From: Gordonia pseudamarae
GTDB taxonomy: Bacteria; Actinomycetota; Actinomycetes; Mycobacteriales; Mycobacteriaceae
Direction of reading: 5' to 3'
DNA length: 64,000 bases
Assembly: GCF_025273675.1 (NCBI RefSeq)
Contig: NZ_CP045809.1
Coordinates: 1,550,001 to 1,614,000, forward strand
Shown: positions 32,195 through 41,000 of the stretch, piece by piece
Layout: each line of letters opens with the position of its first letter
How positions within the stretch are numbered: the stretch's first letter is position 1
Notes under the pieces: generated by a model
What the model was told of the DNA's origin: nothing
Databases searched by the model: none
What the model saw: only the letters and a program-made list of their open reading frames with translations
Program-made: the position numbers and the translations under genes

Positions 32195-32797
32195 TCAGTC
32201 GAGGCCGCGGGCGGTGAGGGTGTCGGCGAATCCTTCGGCGGTGCGCAGCGCGGCGATCACAATGGGCGCCACCAGAATCCGTGGACCCGGCCGCAGGCCA
32301 CGGGCCTTGCGGGCCTCGTCCACCTCACGTACCACCTCCACCATCAGCGGGATCGCACGGATGGTCAGGGCCAGTGCCATCGCCAGATGGTCGACCGGGA
32401 AACCGAAGCGCCGCAGCGGATTCATCGCCCGGGTCAGGGCGTCGAGAGTGTCGGTGGTGCGCGTTGTCAGCGTCACCACCGTGGCCAGGGCCATCGACGT
32501 CACCAGCACCCCGCAGACGATCACGGCCCGCTCCCAGCCGGTGAAAATGGTCTGAAACACGAAGATCAGCAGCAACATCCACAGCATTGGGCGCAGCTGC
32601 CGCCAGGCGGTGAGTGGCCCGACCCGGGCCAGCGCGTATACCGCGGCCACACATCCGGCGGCCACCGCCAGCGCGGTCATCGACCGCACCGTCAGCGAGA
32701 TCGCCAGAATCGCCACCGCCAGCGTGAGCAGCTTGATACCTGGTGGCAACCGGTGCAGAACGGTGCTGCCCGGGCGGTACACGCCGAGCACGCTCAC
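32195..32797 (-). CDS. bioN: ECF transporter T component (BioN-type)
   Basis: The 200-residue membrane protein has about five helices and the ARG motif of EcfT proteins (EARKARGLRPGPR) that couples ATPase movement to the substrate-binding subunit. It overlaps the start of the ATPase gene's end by 4 nt and completes a biotin-uptake operon bioY-bioM-bioN. Confidence 0.9.
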   Translation of the reverse strand: MSVLGVYRPGSTVLHRLPPGIKLLTLAVAILAISLTVRSMTALAVAAGCVAAVYALARVGPLTAWRQLRPMLWMLLLIFVFQTIFTGWERAVIVCGVLVTSMALATVVTLTTRTTDTLDALTRAMNPLRRFGFPVDHLAMALALTIRAIPLMVEVVREVDEARKARGLRPGPRILVAPIVIAALRTAEGFADTLTARGLD

Positions 32798-33486
32798 GTG
32801 GTCATCCGGGCACGGTAAAAGGCCAGGGCCGCGGCCGGGGTGTCGTCGGCGGCCACGCGGCCGTCGTCGATGACGATGACGCGGTCGAAGTCGCCGACGA
32901 ACTCCAGATCGTGCGAGACCACGATCAGCTGCTCATCGAGCCCGGCGAAGGTACGCCGCAGCAGGGCGGCGTTGCGCAGGTCGAGCAGCGTGGTCGGCTC
33001 GTCCGCGACAATCACCCGTGGCTCGGTCACCAGGATCGAGGCGAGTGCGAGGAGTTGCTTCTGGCCGCCCGACAACCGGTTGGCCGGGTGGTCCAGGTGA
33101 GCGCCGAGCCCGAACCGGGTGAGCACGTCGGTGGCCTTGCGCGCCCGCTCGTCCTTGCTCAGGGATGTGCGCCGCAATGACAGCTCGATGTCCTCGCGCA
33201 CCGTCGGCATGATGATCTGCCGGTCGGGGTCGGAGAAGATGAACCCGACGTCGCGTCGCACCTGCCGCTTGTTCTTGGCCACGTCGAGCCCGTTGACGGT
33301 GACGGTGCCGGTATCCGGGAGCACCAGGGCGTTGAGCATCCGGGCGAGCGTGGACTTGCCACTACCGTTGGCGCCGACGATCCCGATCCGGCGCTCGCCC
33401 AGGGTCAGACTGACATCCCGGAGAACGGGGCGGCCGTCGTAGCCGTGCGAAACGTGGTCGAACGTGATCACGGCAGACCCGATCAA
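32794..33486 (-). CDS. bioM: ECF transporter ATPase (BioM-type)
   Basis: The 230-residue ATPase has Walker A GANGSGKST, the Q-loop GFIFSDPDRQIIMPTVREDI, signature LSGGQKQLLALASIL, Walker B VIVADEPT and VVSHDLEF. The DPDRQ... form of the Q-loop is typical of CbiO/EcfA/BioM ATPases. It sits between bioY and bioN with overlapping ends. Confidence 0.92.
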   Translation of the reverse strand: MIGSAVITFDHVSHGYDGRPVLRDVSLTLGERRIGIVGANGSGKSTLARMLNALVLPDTGTVTVNGLDVAKNKRQVRRDVGFIFSDPDRQIIMPTVREDIELSLRRTSLSKDERARKATDVLTRFGLGAHLDHPANRLSGGQKQLLALASILVTEPRVIVADEPTTLLDLRNAALLRRTFAGLDEQLIVVSHDLEFVGDFDRVIVIDDGRVAADDTPAAALAFYRARMTT

Positions 33487-34091
33487 GCCCCGCGCAGTAC
33501 GGTGGCCGGGCCCAGCGGCCGGATCAGTCCGGGCCAGCCGCGGTGCACCTGCGCGGCGACCAGCGCGGCCACCACAGCCTTACCGATGTCGCCGGCGATG
33601 AACGAGGTGTTGGCGCTGAGCGCGGCGTCGAACGTCATGCCCTTGATCACCATGCCGACGATGCCGCAGGTGTAGATCACCAGCAGGCCGCCGACGATGT
33701 TGAACACGATGCCCAGCCACCAGCGGTACCTGGGCATCATCAGCGCGGTCAGCAGCCCGATGATGAGCGCGGCGGGCAGGAATCCGATGAAGAAGCCGCC
33801 GGTCACCGACGTGAGCGAGGTCCAGCCGTTGCGTCCGCCGGCCAGGATCGGCAGGCCGACGAGCGCCAGCACCGCGAAGATCGCCACCGCCAGGGTGCCC
33901 TTCTTGGGGCCCAGGACCGCACCCGCGAGCATCACGCCGAGCGATTGCAGGGTGATGGGCACACCGCTGGAAAGGTTGATGGTGCCGGGCAGGCCGAGCG
34001 CCGCGATCAGCGCGGCGAAAACGGCGGACTGCGTGAGGTCGGTGACGGTGAGGAAGGGAGCCCGTGCGGGGACGCTGGTTGTTTCATCCAT
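33483..34091 (-). CDS. bioY: biotin-binding S component BioY
   Basis: The 202-residue, six-helix protein starts at ATG 34091 (MDETTSVPARAPFL). BioY motifs are PGTINLSSGVPITLQSLGVM and GPKKGTLAVAIFAVLALVGLPILAGGRNG. It binds biotin from outside and delivers it through the BioMN module. It overlaps bioM by 4 nt. It is divergent from guaA (141 nt gap). Confidence 0.92.
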   Translation of the reverse strand: MDETTSVPARAPFLTVTDLTQSAVFAALIAALGLPGTINLSSGVPITLQSLGVMLAGAVLGPKKGTLAVAIFAVLALVGLPILAGGRNGWTSLTSVTGGFFIGFLPAALIIGLLTALMMPRYRWWLGIVFNIVGGLLVIYTCGIVGMVIKGMTFDAALSANTSFIAGDIGKAVVAALVAAQVHRGWPGLIRPLGPATVLRGA

Positions 34092-34217
34092 GACGATCTC
34101 GGAGTATCCCACGCCGCAGGACACCTGGAAACGTGATGTCTGCCTCGGAGCCGGGGGCGGACCCGTAGCCCGCGCCACGCGGCGCGGCCGGCGATTTCCC
34201 GCGATGTCGGGCACGCT

Positions 34218-34223
34218 TATAGA
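34218..34223 (+). promoter_or_regulatory. guaA -10 box
   Basis: TATAGA ends 9 nt before the GTG start, placing the transcription start at or next to the start codon; no Shine-Dalgarno is visible. Confidence 0.5.
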
Positions 34224-34232
34224 CTTGCGCGG

Positions 34233-35813
34233 GTGACCGGCTCATCCGATACCACCGATACCCGTCCCGTCCTGGTCGTCGACTTCGGTGCCCAGTACGC
34301 GCAGCTCATCGCCCGGCGGGTGCGTGAGGCGCGTATCTACTCCGAGGTCATCGCCCACGATGCGTCACCGGCCGAGTTCGAGGCCAAGAACCCGGCGGCC
34401 ATCGTGCTCTCGGGCGGGCCCGCGTCGGTGTACGCCGATGACGCCCCCGGCCTCGACCCGGCGGTCCTGGACCTGGGTGTACCGGTGTTCGGCATCTGCT
34501 ACGGCTTTCAATCGATGGCCACAGCACTCGGCGGTACCGTCGCCAACACCGGCGGCCGCGAGTTCGGGCGCACGCCGTTCGCCCCGGCCGGCGGCGTACT
34601 GCACGCGGGCCTCGACGGTGAGCAGCCGGTGTGGATGAGCCACAACGATGCCGTGCAGGAGGCGCCCGAGGGCTTCACGGTCACCGGCTCGACTCCCGGC
34701 GCACCGGTCGCATCGTTCGAGAACATCGAGCGCCGGATGGCCGGGGTGCAGTACCACCCCGAGGTGTTGCACACGCCGCACGGCCAGCAGGTGCTGACCC
34801 GATTCCTGTACGAGATCGCGGGTCTGCAACCCACCTGGACCGCCGCGAACATCGCCGAGAGTCTCATCGAGGACGTACGTGCGCAGGTGGGCGATGGGCT
34901 GGCGATCTGCGGCCTGTCCGGTGGGGTCGACTCGGCGGTGGCGGCCGCGCTCGTGCAGCGGGCCATCGGCGACAAGCTGACCTGTGTGTTCGTCGACCAC
35001 GGGCTGTTGCGTGAAGGTGAGCGCGAGCAGGTGCAGCAGGACTTCGTCGCCGCCACCGGCGCGCGTCTGGTGACCGTTGACGCCGAGGCAACCTTTCTCG
35101 GTGAACTGGCCGGGGTCAGCGACCCGGAGGCCAAACGCAAGATCATCGGCCGCGAGTTCATCCGCTCCTTCGAGGGTGCGGTCACCGAGGTGCTCGGTGA
35201 CCGCGCCGCACAGGGCGAGAAGGTCGACTTCCTGGTGCAGGGCACCCTGTACCCGGATGTCGTCGAATCCGGCGGCGGCAGCGGCACCGCCAACATCAAG
35301 AGCCACCACAATGTGGGCGGCCTGCCCGACGATCTCGAATTCAGCCTTGTCGAGCCGCTGCGCCTACTGTTCAAGGACGAGGTGCGCGCGGTGGGACGCG
35401 AGCTCGGCCTGCCCGAGGAGATCGTTGCGCGCCAACCGTTCCCGGGTCCGGGCCTGGCGATCCGCATCGTCGGCGAGGTGACCGCCGAACGGCTCGCGAT
35501 CCTGCGTCGCGCCGACGCCATCGCCCGCGAAGAACTCACCCGCGCCGGCCTCGACGGCCAGATCTGGCAGTGCCCGGTCGTGCTCCTGGCCGACGTGCGC
35601 AGCGTCGGTGTGCAGGGCGACGGCCGTACCTACGGCCACCCGATCGTGCTGCGGCCGGTCTCGAGCGAGGACGCCATGACCGCCGACTGGACGCGCGTGC
35701 CCTACGACGTCCTCGAAACCATCTCCACCCGCATCACCAATGAGGTCCCCGACGTCAACCGGGTCGTTCTCGACGTCACCAGCAAGCCGCCGGGCACCAT
35801 CGAGTGGGAGTGA
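34233..35813 (+). CDS. guaA: GMP synthase (glutamine-hydrolysing)
   Basis: The 526-residue enzyme aminates XMP to GMP. The glutaminase half has the nucleophile Cys in GICYGFQSM (about 89) and His/Glu in YHPEV. The synthetase half has the PP-loop SGGVDSAV and [20 protein letters not shown] box at 34218-34223 sits about 10 nt before the GTG start, so a leaderless transcript is likely. Confidence 0.97.
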   Translation: MTGSSDTTDTRPVLVVDFGAQYAQLIARRVREARIYSEVIAHDASPAEFEAKNPAAIVLSGGPASVYADDAPGLDPAVLDLGVPVFGICYGFQSMATALGGTVANTGGREFGRTPFAPAGGVLHAGLDGEQPVWMSHNDAVQEAPEGFTVTGSTPGAPVASFENIERRMAGVQYHPEVLHTPHGQQVLTRFLYEIAGLQPTWTAANIAESLIEDVRAQVGDGLAICGLSGGVDSAVAAALVQRAIGDKLTCVFVDHGLLREGEREQVQQDFVAATGARLVTVDAEATFLGELAGVSDPEAKRKIIGREFIRSFEGAVTEVLGDRAAQGEKVDFLVQGTLYPDVVESGGGSGTANIKSHHNVGGLPDDLEFSLVEPLRLLFKDEVRAVGRELGLPEEIVARQPFPGPGLAIRIVGEVTAERLAILRRADAIAREELTRAGLDGQIWQCPVVLLADVRSVGVQGDGRTYGHPIVLRPVSSEDAMTADWTRVPYDVLETISTRITNEVPDVNRVVLDVTSKPPGTIEWE

Positions 35814-35931
35814 CAACACGGCGGCGGTGATCACCGTCCCGGTGTCCGGAACGTGGCCGCACCCCGGTGTTCCGTCGTCGCTAGCGTCGGGTGAACTTTC
35901 CAGTTCCACCTGACGCGGCGGGAGACCCGAG

Positions 35932-36999
35932 TTGAGTGCACCGACGATGCCCACGAGCGTTGATGAGATCACGCCCGAGTGGATGTCGGGGATACTCGCC
36001 GACATCCATCCCGGGGCGATCGTCGACGAGGTGTCGGTGGTGTTGCGCGACGACGGCACAAACCGGCGGGCCCGGCTGGCGCTCACATATCGTGCCGGCA
36101 CGGGTCCGGCAACGGTTTTCGTCAAATCGGTGGACCCCGATCATCGGGTGCTGCTGACGATGACCAGCGGACTGTTCCACGAACCGCGACTGTTCGCGGC
36201 CGACGTGCCGCTGCCGGTGGATCATCCGGCCGTGTACTCGGCGCTGTTCGACGAGGTCGGTGAGGACTTCCTGCTCGTCATGGAGGACATCGTCGCACGC
36301 GGCGCCGACCCACGAAACTCCTTGCGGCCGTTGACCCCCGGCCAGGCGGCCGCCGGGGTACGGGCGCTGGGCCGGCTGCACAGCCGGTATTGGGGTGCGC
36401 GCCTTGATGTTCCGGAGCTGTCCTGGCTCGAACCGTTCGTCGCGTTCGACGGCCTGCAATACGCGCCGCTGCCGTCGGCGCTGGAGAAGCTGGACGACAC
36501 GACTCCGCGGTCGGTGCTGTCGATGACCATCGGGCAACTCGTCGACGAGGTGTGGAAACCGTACATCGGCACCCTCACCACCACGACCCAGACGCTGCTG
36601 CACGGTGACGCGCACATCGGCAACACCTACGTCACCCCCGAGGGCGACGTGGGTCTGCTCGACTGGCAGATGGTGCGTCGCGGTAACTGGTCACTCGACG
36701 TCGGATACTTTCTGCAGGGATCGATCACCGTCGAGGACCGTCGCACCCACGAACGCGCACTACTCGTCGAATACCGCTCCGCCCTGGAGCTTCCGGCGTC
36801 CGAACTGCCATCGGACGACGAGATCTGGCTGCGGTACCGGGCATCGGTGGCCCACGGTCTGGCCACCTGGCTGGCCACGGCGAGTGCCGACGGCGGCCTG
36901 TGGCAGCGCCCGGAGATCGCGCTCGCGCTGGCCCAGCGATACGCCGTCGCCTACGGCGACCTCAACACCGCCGGTGCGATCGCCGACATCTCCGACTGA
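35932..36999 (+). CDS. aminoglycoside-phosphotransferase/ecdysteroid-kinase-like protein
   Basis: The 355-residue kinase-like protein has the APH-fold catalytic loop LLHGDAHIGNTYV (HGDxHxxN) near residue 225 and the metal-binding LLDWQMVRRGNW, with VFVKSV as the likely ATP-binding lysine. Such proteins phosphorylate small hydroxylated compounds, and many in actinobacteria act on lipids or steroids; the substrate here is unknown. The start is TTG 35932, about 118 nt after guaA; an in-frame ATG (MPTSVDE) lies at about 35947. No motif of antibiotic resistance can be assigned. Confidence 0.78.
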   Translation: MSAPTMPTSVDEITPEWMSGILADIHPGAIVDEVSVVLRDDGTNRRARLALTYRAGTGPATVFVKSVDPDHRVLLTMTSGLFHEPRLFAADVPLPVDHPAVYSALFDEVGEDFLLVMEDIVARGADPRNSLRPLTPGQAAAGVRALGRLHSRYWGARLDVPELSWLEPFVAFDGLQYAPLPSALEKLDDTTPRSVLSMTIGQLVDEVWKPYIGTLTTTTQTLLHGDAHIGNTYVTPEGDVGLLDWQMVRRGNWSLDVGYFLQGSITVEDRRTHERALLVEYRSALELPASELPSDDEIWLRYRASVAHGLATWLATASADGGLWQRPEIALALAQRYAVAYGDLNTAGAIADISD

Positions 37000-37012
37000 T
37001 TCCCGCTATGGC

Positions 37013-37130
37013 CCACCAGGTTTCGAGGCTCATCGCCTAGCGGCTCTTCGCACCTCAACCAGCGGCGGGGTGGTGTTGTCGTGCGGCTGTTCGTGCTTCA
37101 ATCGGCGGTGGGGTGGTGTTTCGGGTCTCG
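37013..37130. repeat. interspersed repeat, copy 2
   Basis: The segment carries two diverged units related to copy 1 (GGTTTCGAGGCTC, GCACCTCAACCAGCGGCGGGG, then GCTTCAATCGGCGGTGGGG). Its end overlaps the 3' end of the SIP gene and supplies that gene's stop codon. Confidence 0.7.
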
Positions 37131-38024
37131 GGCGCGGCGACGGCGGCGCAGTCGGGTGGCGAGGTTGGCGGCGCCTTCGCGCATGGCGGCACCGACTCCG
37201 TGGTCGTGGTCGTGTTCGTGATCGTCGTACTCTTTGAGGTCGCGGTCGTGGTTGGCGGACTTGGCGTAGCCGTTCTCCGACAGGCCGCGGCGCCAGTAGC
37301 CGATCACCAGCATCGACTTGCGGTCCACCCCGCGGGCCCGCAGATCCTTGCGAATCGCGATCACCTGCGCCGACTCTGCCGACACCCAGGCGAATGTATT
37401 GGGTTTGAGTTCATGGGCTTTCACGGCGTCGATGAGCAGGGTGGTGGTGCCGCCGGGCGCACCCTCCCGTGACAGCCACACCACGTCGACGCCGCCGGGT
37501 TTGGTGAGTTCGAACCGCCCGGAGTCGTCGGCGATCTCGATGTAGGCGGTGCCGGTGGCGTCGGCGGGCAGATTGTCCAGGATGTCACCGATTCCGGGTA
37601 GTCCTGTTTCGTCGCCGGCGATCAGGTAGTGGTCGCCGTGGCCGATGTGCCGTCCACCGCCGCCCGCGATACCCAGGGTGGTGCCGGGCTTGGCGCGTTC
37701 GGCCCATGCCGACGCGATGCCCTCATCGCCGTGCAGTACGAAATCGATACTCAGGGTGTTGTTCTCGGCGCTGTGGCGCCGCACCGTGTACGTGCGGACC
37801 CGGGCGTGCAGCTCGGGTCGTGAGCGCAGGACGGTCTCCACCCGGCTGGTCGGGTCGTCGAGTTCGGGGACGTCGTAGGTGCCGTCGGGGTGCGGCAGGA
37901 AGATCTTGATGTTGGGGAACTGGCCGGTGGCGATGTATTGGCCTACGGCATCGCCCGAGAAGGTGAATCGCCGCATATGCGGTGACAGATCCTCGACGGT
38001 GTCAACGGTGAACAGCAATGCCAT
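37098..38024 (-). CDS. siderophore-interacting FAD reductase (SIP/ViuB family)
   Basis: The 308-residue reductase has the FAD-binding motif RTYTVR (about 78-83), the SIP block DFVLHGDEGIASAWAERAKPG, and the NAD(P)H domain (GDETGLPGIGDIL, WVSAES). It reduces ferric siderophore in the cytoplasm so that iron is released. The C-terminal 60 residues are unusual: a His/Asp cluster (EYDDHEHDHDHG) and then an Arg-rich stretch. The last residues (PKHHPTAD) and the stop lie in an interspersed repeat. It is the last gene of the second NRPS operon, 33 nt after the C-A-T-E synthetase. Confidence 0.93.
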   Translation of the reverse strand: MALLFTVDTVEDLSPHMRRFTFSGDAVGQYIATGQFPNIKIFLPHPDGTYDVPELDDPTSRVETVLRSRPELHARVRTYTVRRHSAENNTLSIDFVLHGDEGIASAWAERAKPGTTLGIAGGGGRHIGHGDHYLIAGDETGLPGIGDILDNLPADATGTAYIEIADDSGRFELTKPGGVDVVWLSREGAPGGTTTLLIDAVKAHELKPNTFAWVSAESAQVIAIRKDLRARGVDRKSMLVIGYWRRGLSENGYAKSANHDRDLKEYDDHEHDHDHGVGAAMREGAANLATRLRRRRRARDPKHHPTAD

Positions 38025-38057
38025 GGTGTCGTACTCTCTTGTCGCCGGTGCTGGTTC

Positions 38058-41000
38058 TCAGGCGAAATCGTCGGCGAATTCATCGATCTCGTCTTGGGTG
38101 AGGTCGTCGATCAGTGAGTCGGACGGGGTGATCCCGCCCAATTCGCCGATCGTGTCGGGTGCGGTCAGCGCGGCCAGGATCGCGGACCATTCGGCGACGA
38201 TCCGTTGTGCGCGTTCCCGGCTGATCAGTGTTCGGACGAAGGAGATCTCGGCCCGCAGCCGCAACTCGTCGCCGACCGCGACGGCCACCGCGTTGATTTC
38301 CAGCGGATGCGATACCGGCATCGAGTCGTCGCGCACCACGATGATCGGTGTATCCGGCCAGACCGCCGAGAACGGCCCGGTGCCCTCGCCGGTGGTGAGC
38401 CTGCCGAGATAGTTGAACAGGACGCCGCTCGGTCGTTGTGGTTCGGCGCCCGGTGCGAGTTCGGTCAGCAGACCGTACTCGAGGCCGCCGAACACGGGTG
38501 CGGCCAGCCGTTCCTTGACCTGCTTGATGAGGGTGTCGGCCGCCTGCGCCGCCGCCACGCCGTCGGCGCGGATGTCGACCGGCACGGGCCAGAAGGCGGT
38601 GAACCAGCCGACGGTTCGCGACAGGTCGACGCCGTCGACCAGCGTCTCGTCGCGGCCGTGGCCTTCCAGGTCGATAAACAATCGGCGGCTGCCGGGGCGA
38701 TCATCGGGGTACACCCGGGCGATCGCCAGTGCCAGCGTCGCGAGCAGAACCTCGGTGGGACCGGTCCGGTACAGGTCGGGGATCGCGGAGATGGCCTCCC
38801 GCGCGGGCAGATCAACCTCGAACCGGTCGACGGCGGACGCCACATCCACCGCGGCGTCCAGCGGGCGTGCTGATACCGCGATGTCGTCGGGACCGGGTGC
38901 GGCCGGGGGATGCTCCCACAGCCCGGCACCGGCGGCGATATCGGTGTCGGCGGCCCGGGCGACCAGTCCGCGTGACCATTCGCGGAACGACGTCGTGGGT
39001 GCGGGGAGCCGCGCCGCGCCGGCCCGGGACACCGAGTCGAACGCCTGCCGCAGGTCCTCGCTCAGCACCCGCCAGGACACGCCGTCGATCACCAGATGGT
39101 GAACGATCAGCACGAACGCGTCGGTGACGCCTTCGGCGGTGGCCCCGTCCCCGATGGGCAGATCGCGGATCAGCAGGCCCCGGCTCATGAGGCCGGTGCG
39201 TGGGCGCAGCAGTCCGGCGGCCTCGGTGATCCGTTGTTCGGCCCAGGTCCGGGCGGCCGCGACGCCGAGTCCGGCGGGGATGCTGACGTCCTGCACCGAG
39301 GTGTCGGCGTCGTCGGCGGGTGAGCGGTCGACGACGAGTCCGGCGTCGGTGAGCCGCGCGCGCAACATCGGATGGGCCCGGCGTACCGCGTCGAGGGTGT
39401 CGGACAGATCGGCGGGGGAGGCGCCCGGCGGTATCCGGTAGGCACGTATCTGTGCGAATCTGTCGAGCGGACCGCCGCCGCGCAGCACTCGATGCATCAG
39501 CGGTGTCAACGCGATCTCGCCGACGGCCTGGGCCGGGTCGGCGGTCACGGTGGCCGCCGACGACCGATCGGCCGCGTCGGCCAGCGCCTGTGCCGTGCGC
39601 AACTCGAAGACCTGGCGCGGGGTCACCACGATACCGAATTCGCGTGCCCGCGAGGTCAACTGGATGGAGATGATGCTGTCACCACCGAGCGAGAAGAAGT
39701 CCTCGTCGGGTGCCACCGACGGCAGCTCCAGGATGTCGGCGATCAGTCCGGACAGGATCGCGACCGGTGAATCGCCCGTCACCGGTTGCGCGGCGACGGG
39801 TTGACCGTGCCACGGGTCGGGCAGCGCCCGCCGATCGGTCTTTCCCGCCGGGCTCAGCGGGATCGTGTCGATCGGCACGAACGCGGACGGGACGATGTAC
39901 GACGGCGCGATCCGGGCGATGTTCTCACGCAGCGCGGCGAAATCGTCGGTGGCCGTACCCGTCAGGTAGGCGACGAGCCGCGCCGGTGATCCCTCGGAGG
40001 ACCGCACATCGGCGACCACCGCGCCGACCGGGAGGCCGAGTGTGCGGGCGGCCGCGGTGACCGCGGATTCCACCTCGCCGAGTTCGACGCGGTAGCCGCG
40101 CACCTTCACCTGATCGTCGGCACGGCCCAGATAGTCGAGTTGACCGAAAGTGTTCCAGCGCACCAGGTCGCCCGTCCGGTACAGGCGCTCACCGGTGACG
40201 AACGGGCTGGCCACGAACCGCTGCGCGGTCAGGTCCGGACGCCGGTGGTAGGCGCGCGCCAACTGTTGTCCGCCGATGTACAGCTCGCCTTCGTCGCCGG
40301 CGGCGACCGGCCGCAGGTGCCGATCGAGGATATGCAGGTCCGCACCCAGAGAAGGCACCCCGATCGACGGTCGGGGCGTGTCGGCGACCGTGGCGAAGGT
40401 GATCTCGACGGTCGTCTCGGTGGGGCCGTACAGGTTGAACACCGTGACCGCCGGGTTCTGGTGCAGCTCGGTCCACAACGACGGCGAGAAGGCCTCCCCG
40501 CCCGTCGACAGCCACCGCGGAATATGTTGGCCGAATGATGGATTCACCAGACCGGCGCGCACATACTCGGCCTGCAGGGCGGGGACCGCGTCGACATAGT
40601 CGATACGGTGTCCGCGGATGAAGTCGATGACCACGTCCGGGTCGGTGACATCGGCCCGGTCGATCAGGTGCAGGTGGTGCCCGAAACACATCCACGCCAA
40701 CGGCACCACCGCCGAGTCGAACGAGAAGGTGTGGGTGCTCAGGATCCGGATCTTCTCGTCCGGCATCGTGAAAAACCGGTGCGAGCCGAGGAGGGTGCAG
40801 ATGCTGCGGTGCGGGATCACCACACCTTTGGGCAGACCGGTCGATCCGGAGGTGTAGATGACGTAGGCGGTGCTCTCGGGGTGTGGATAGTCCTGCGGCA
40901 GAACTATTTCTGTGTTGTCGGGAGCATCGGTGGAGGCGAGGTCGATGAGTGTGGCGCCGGCGGGAAGATACCGGCCGGCGAGTTCACGCGTCGACTCGGT

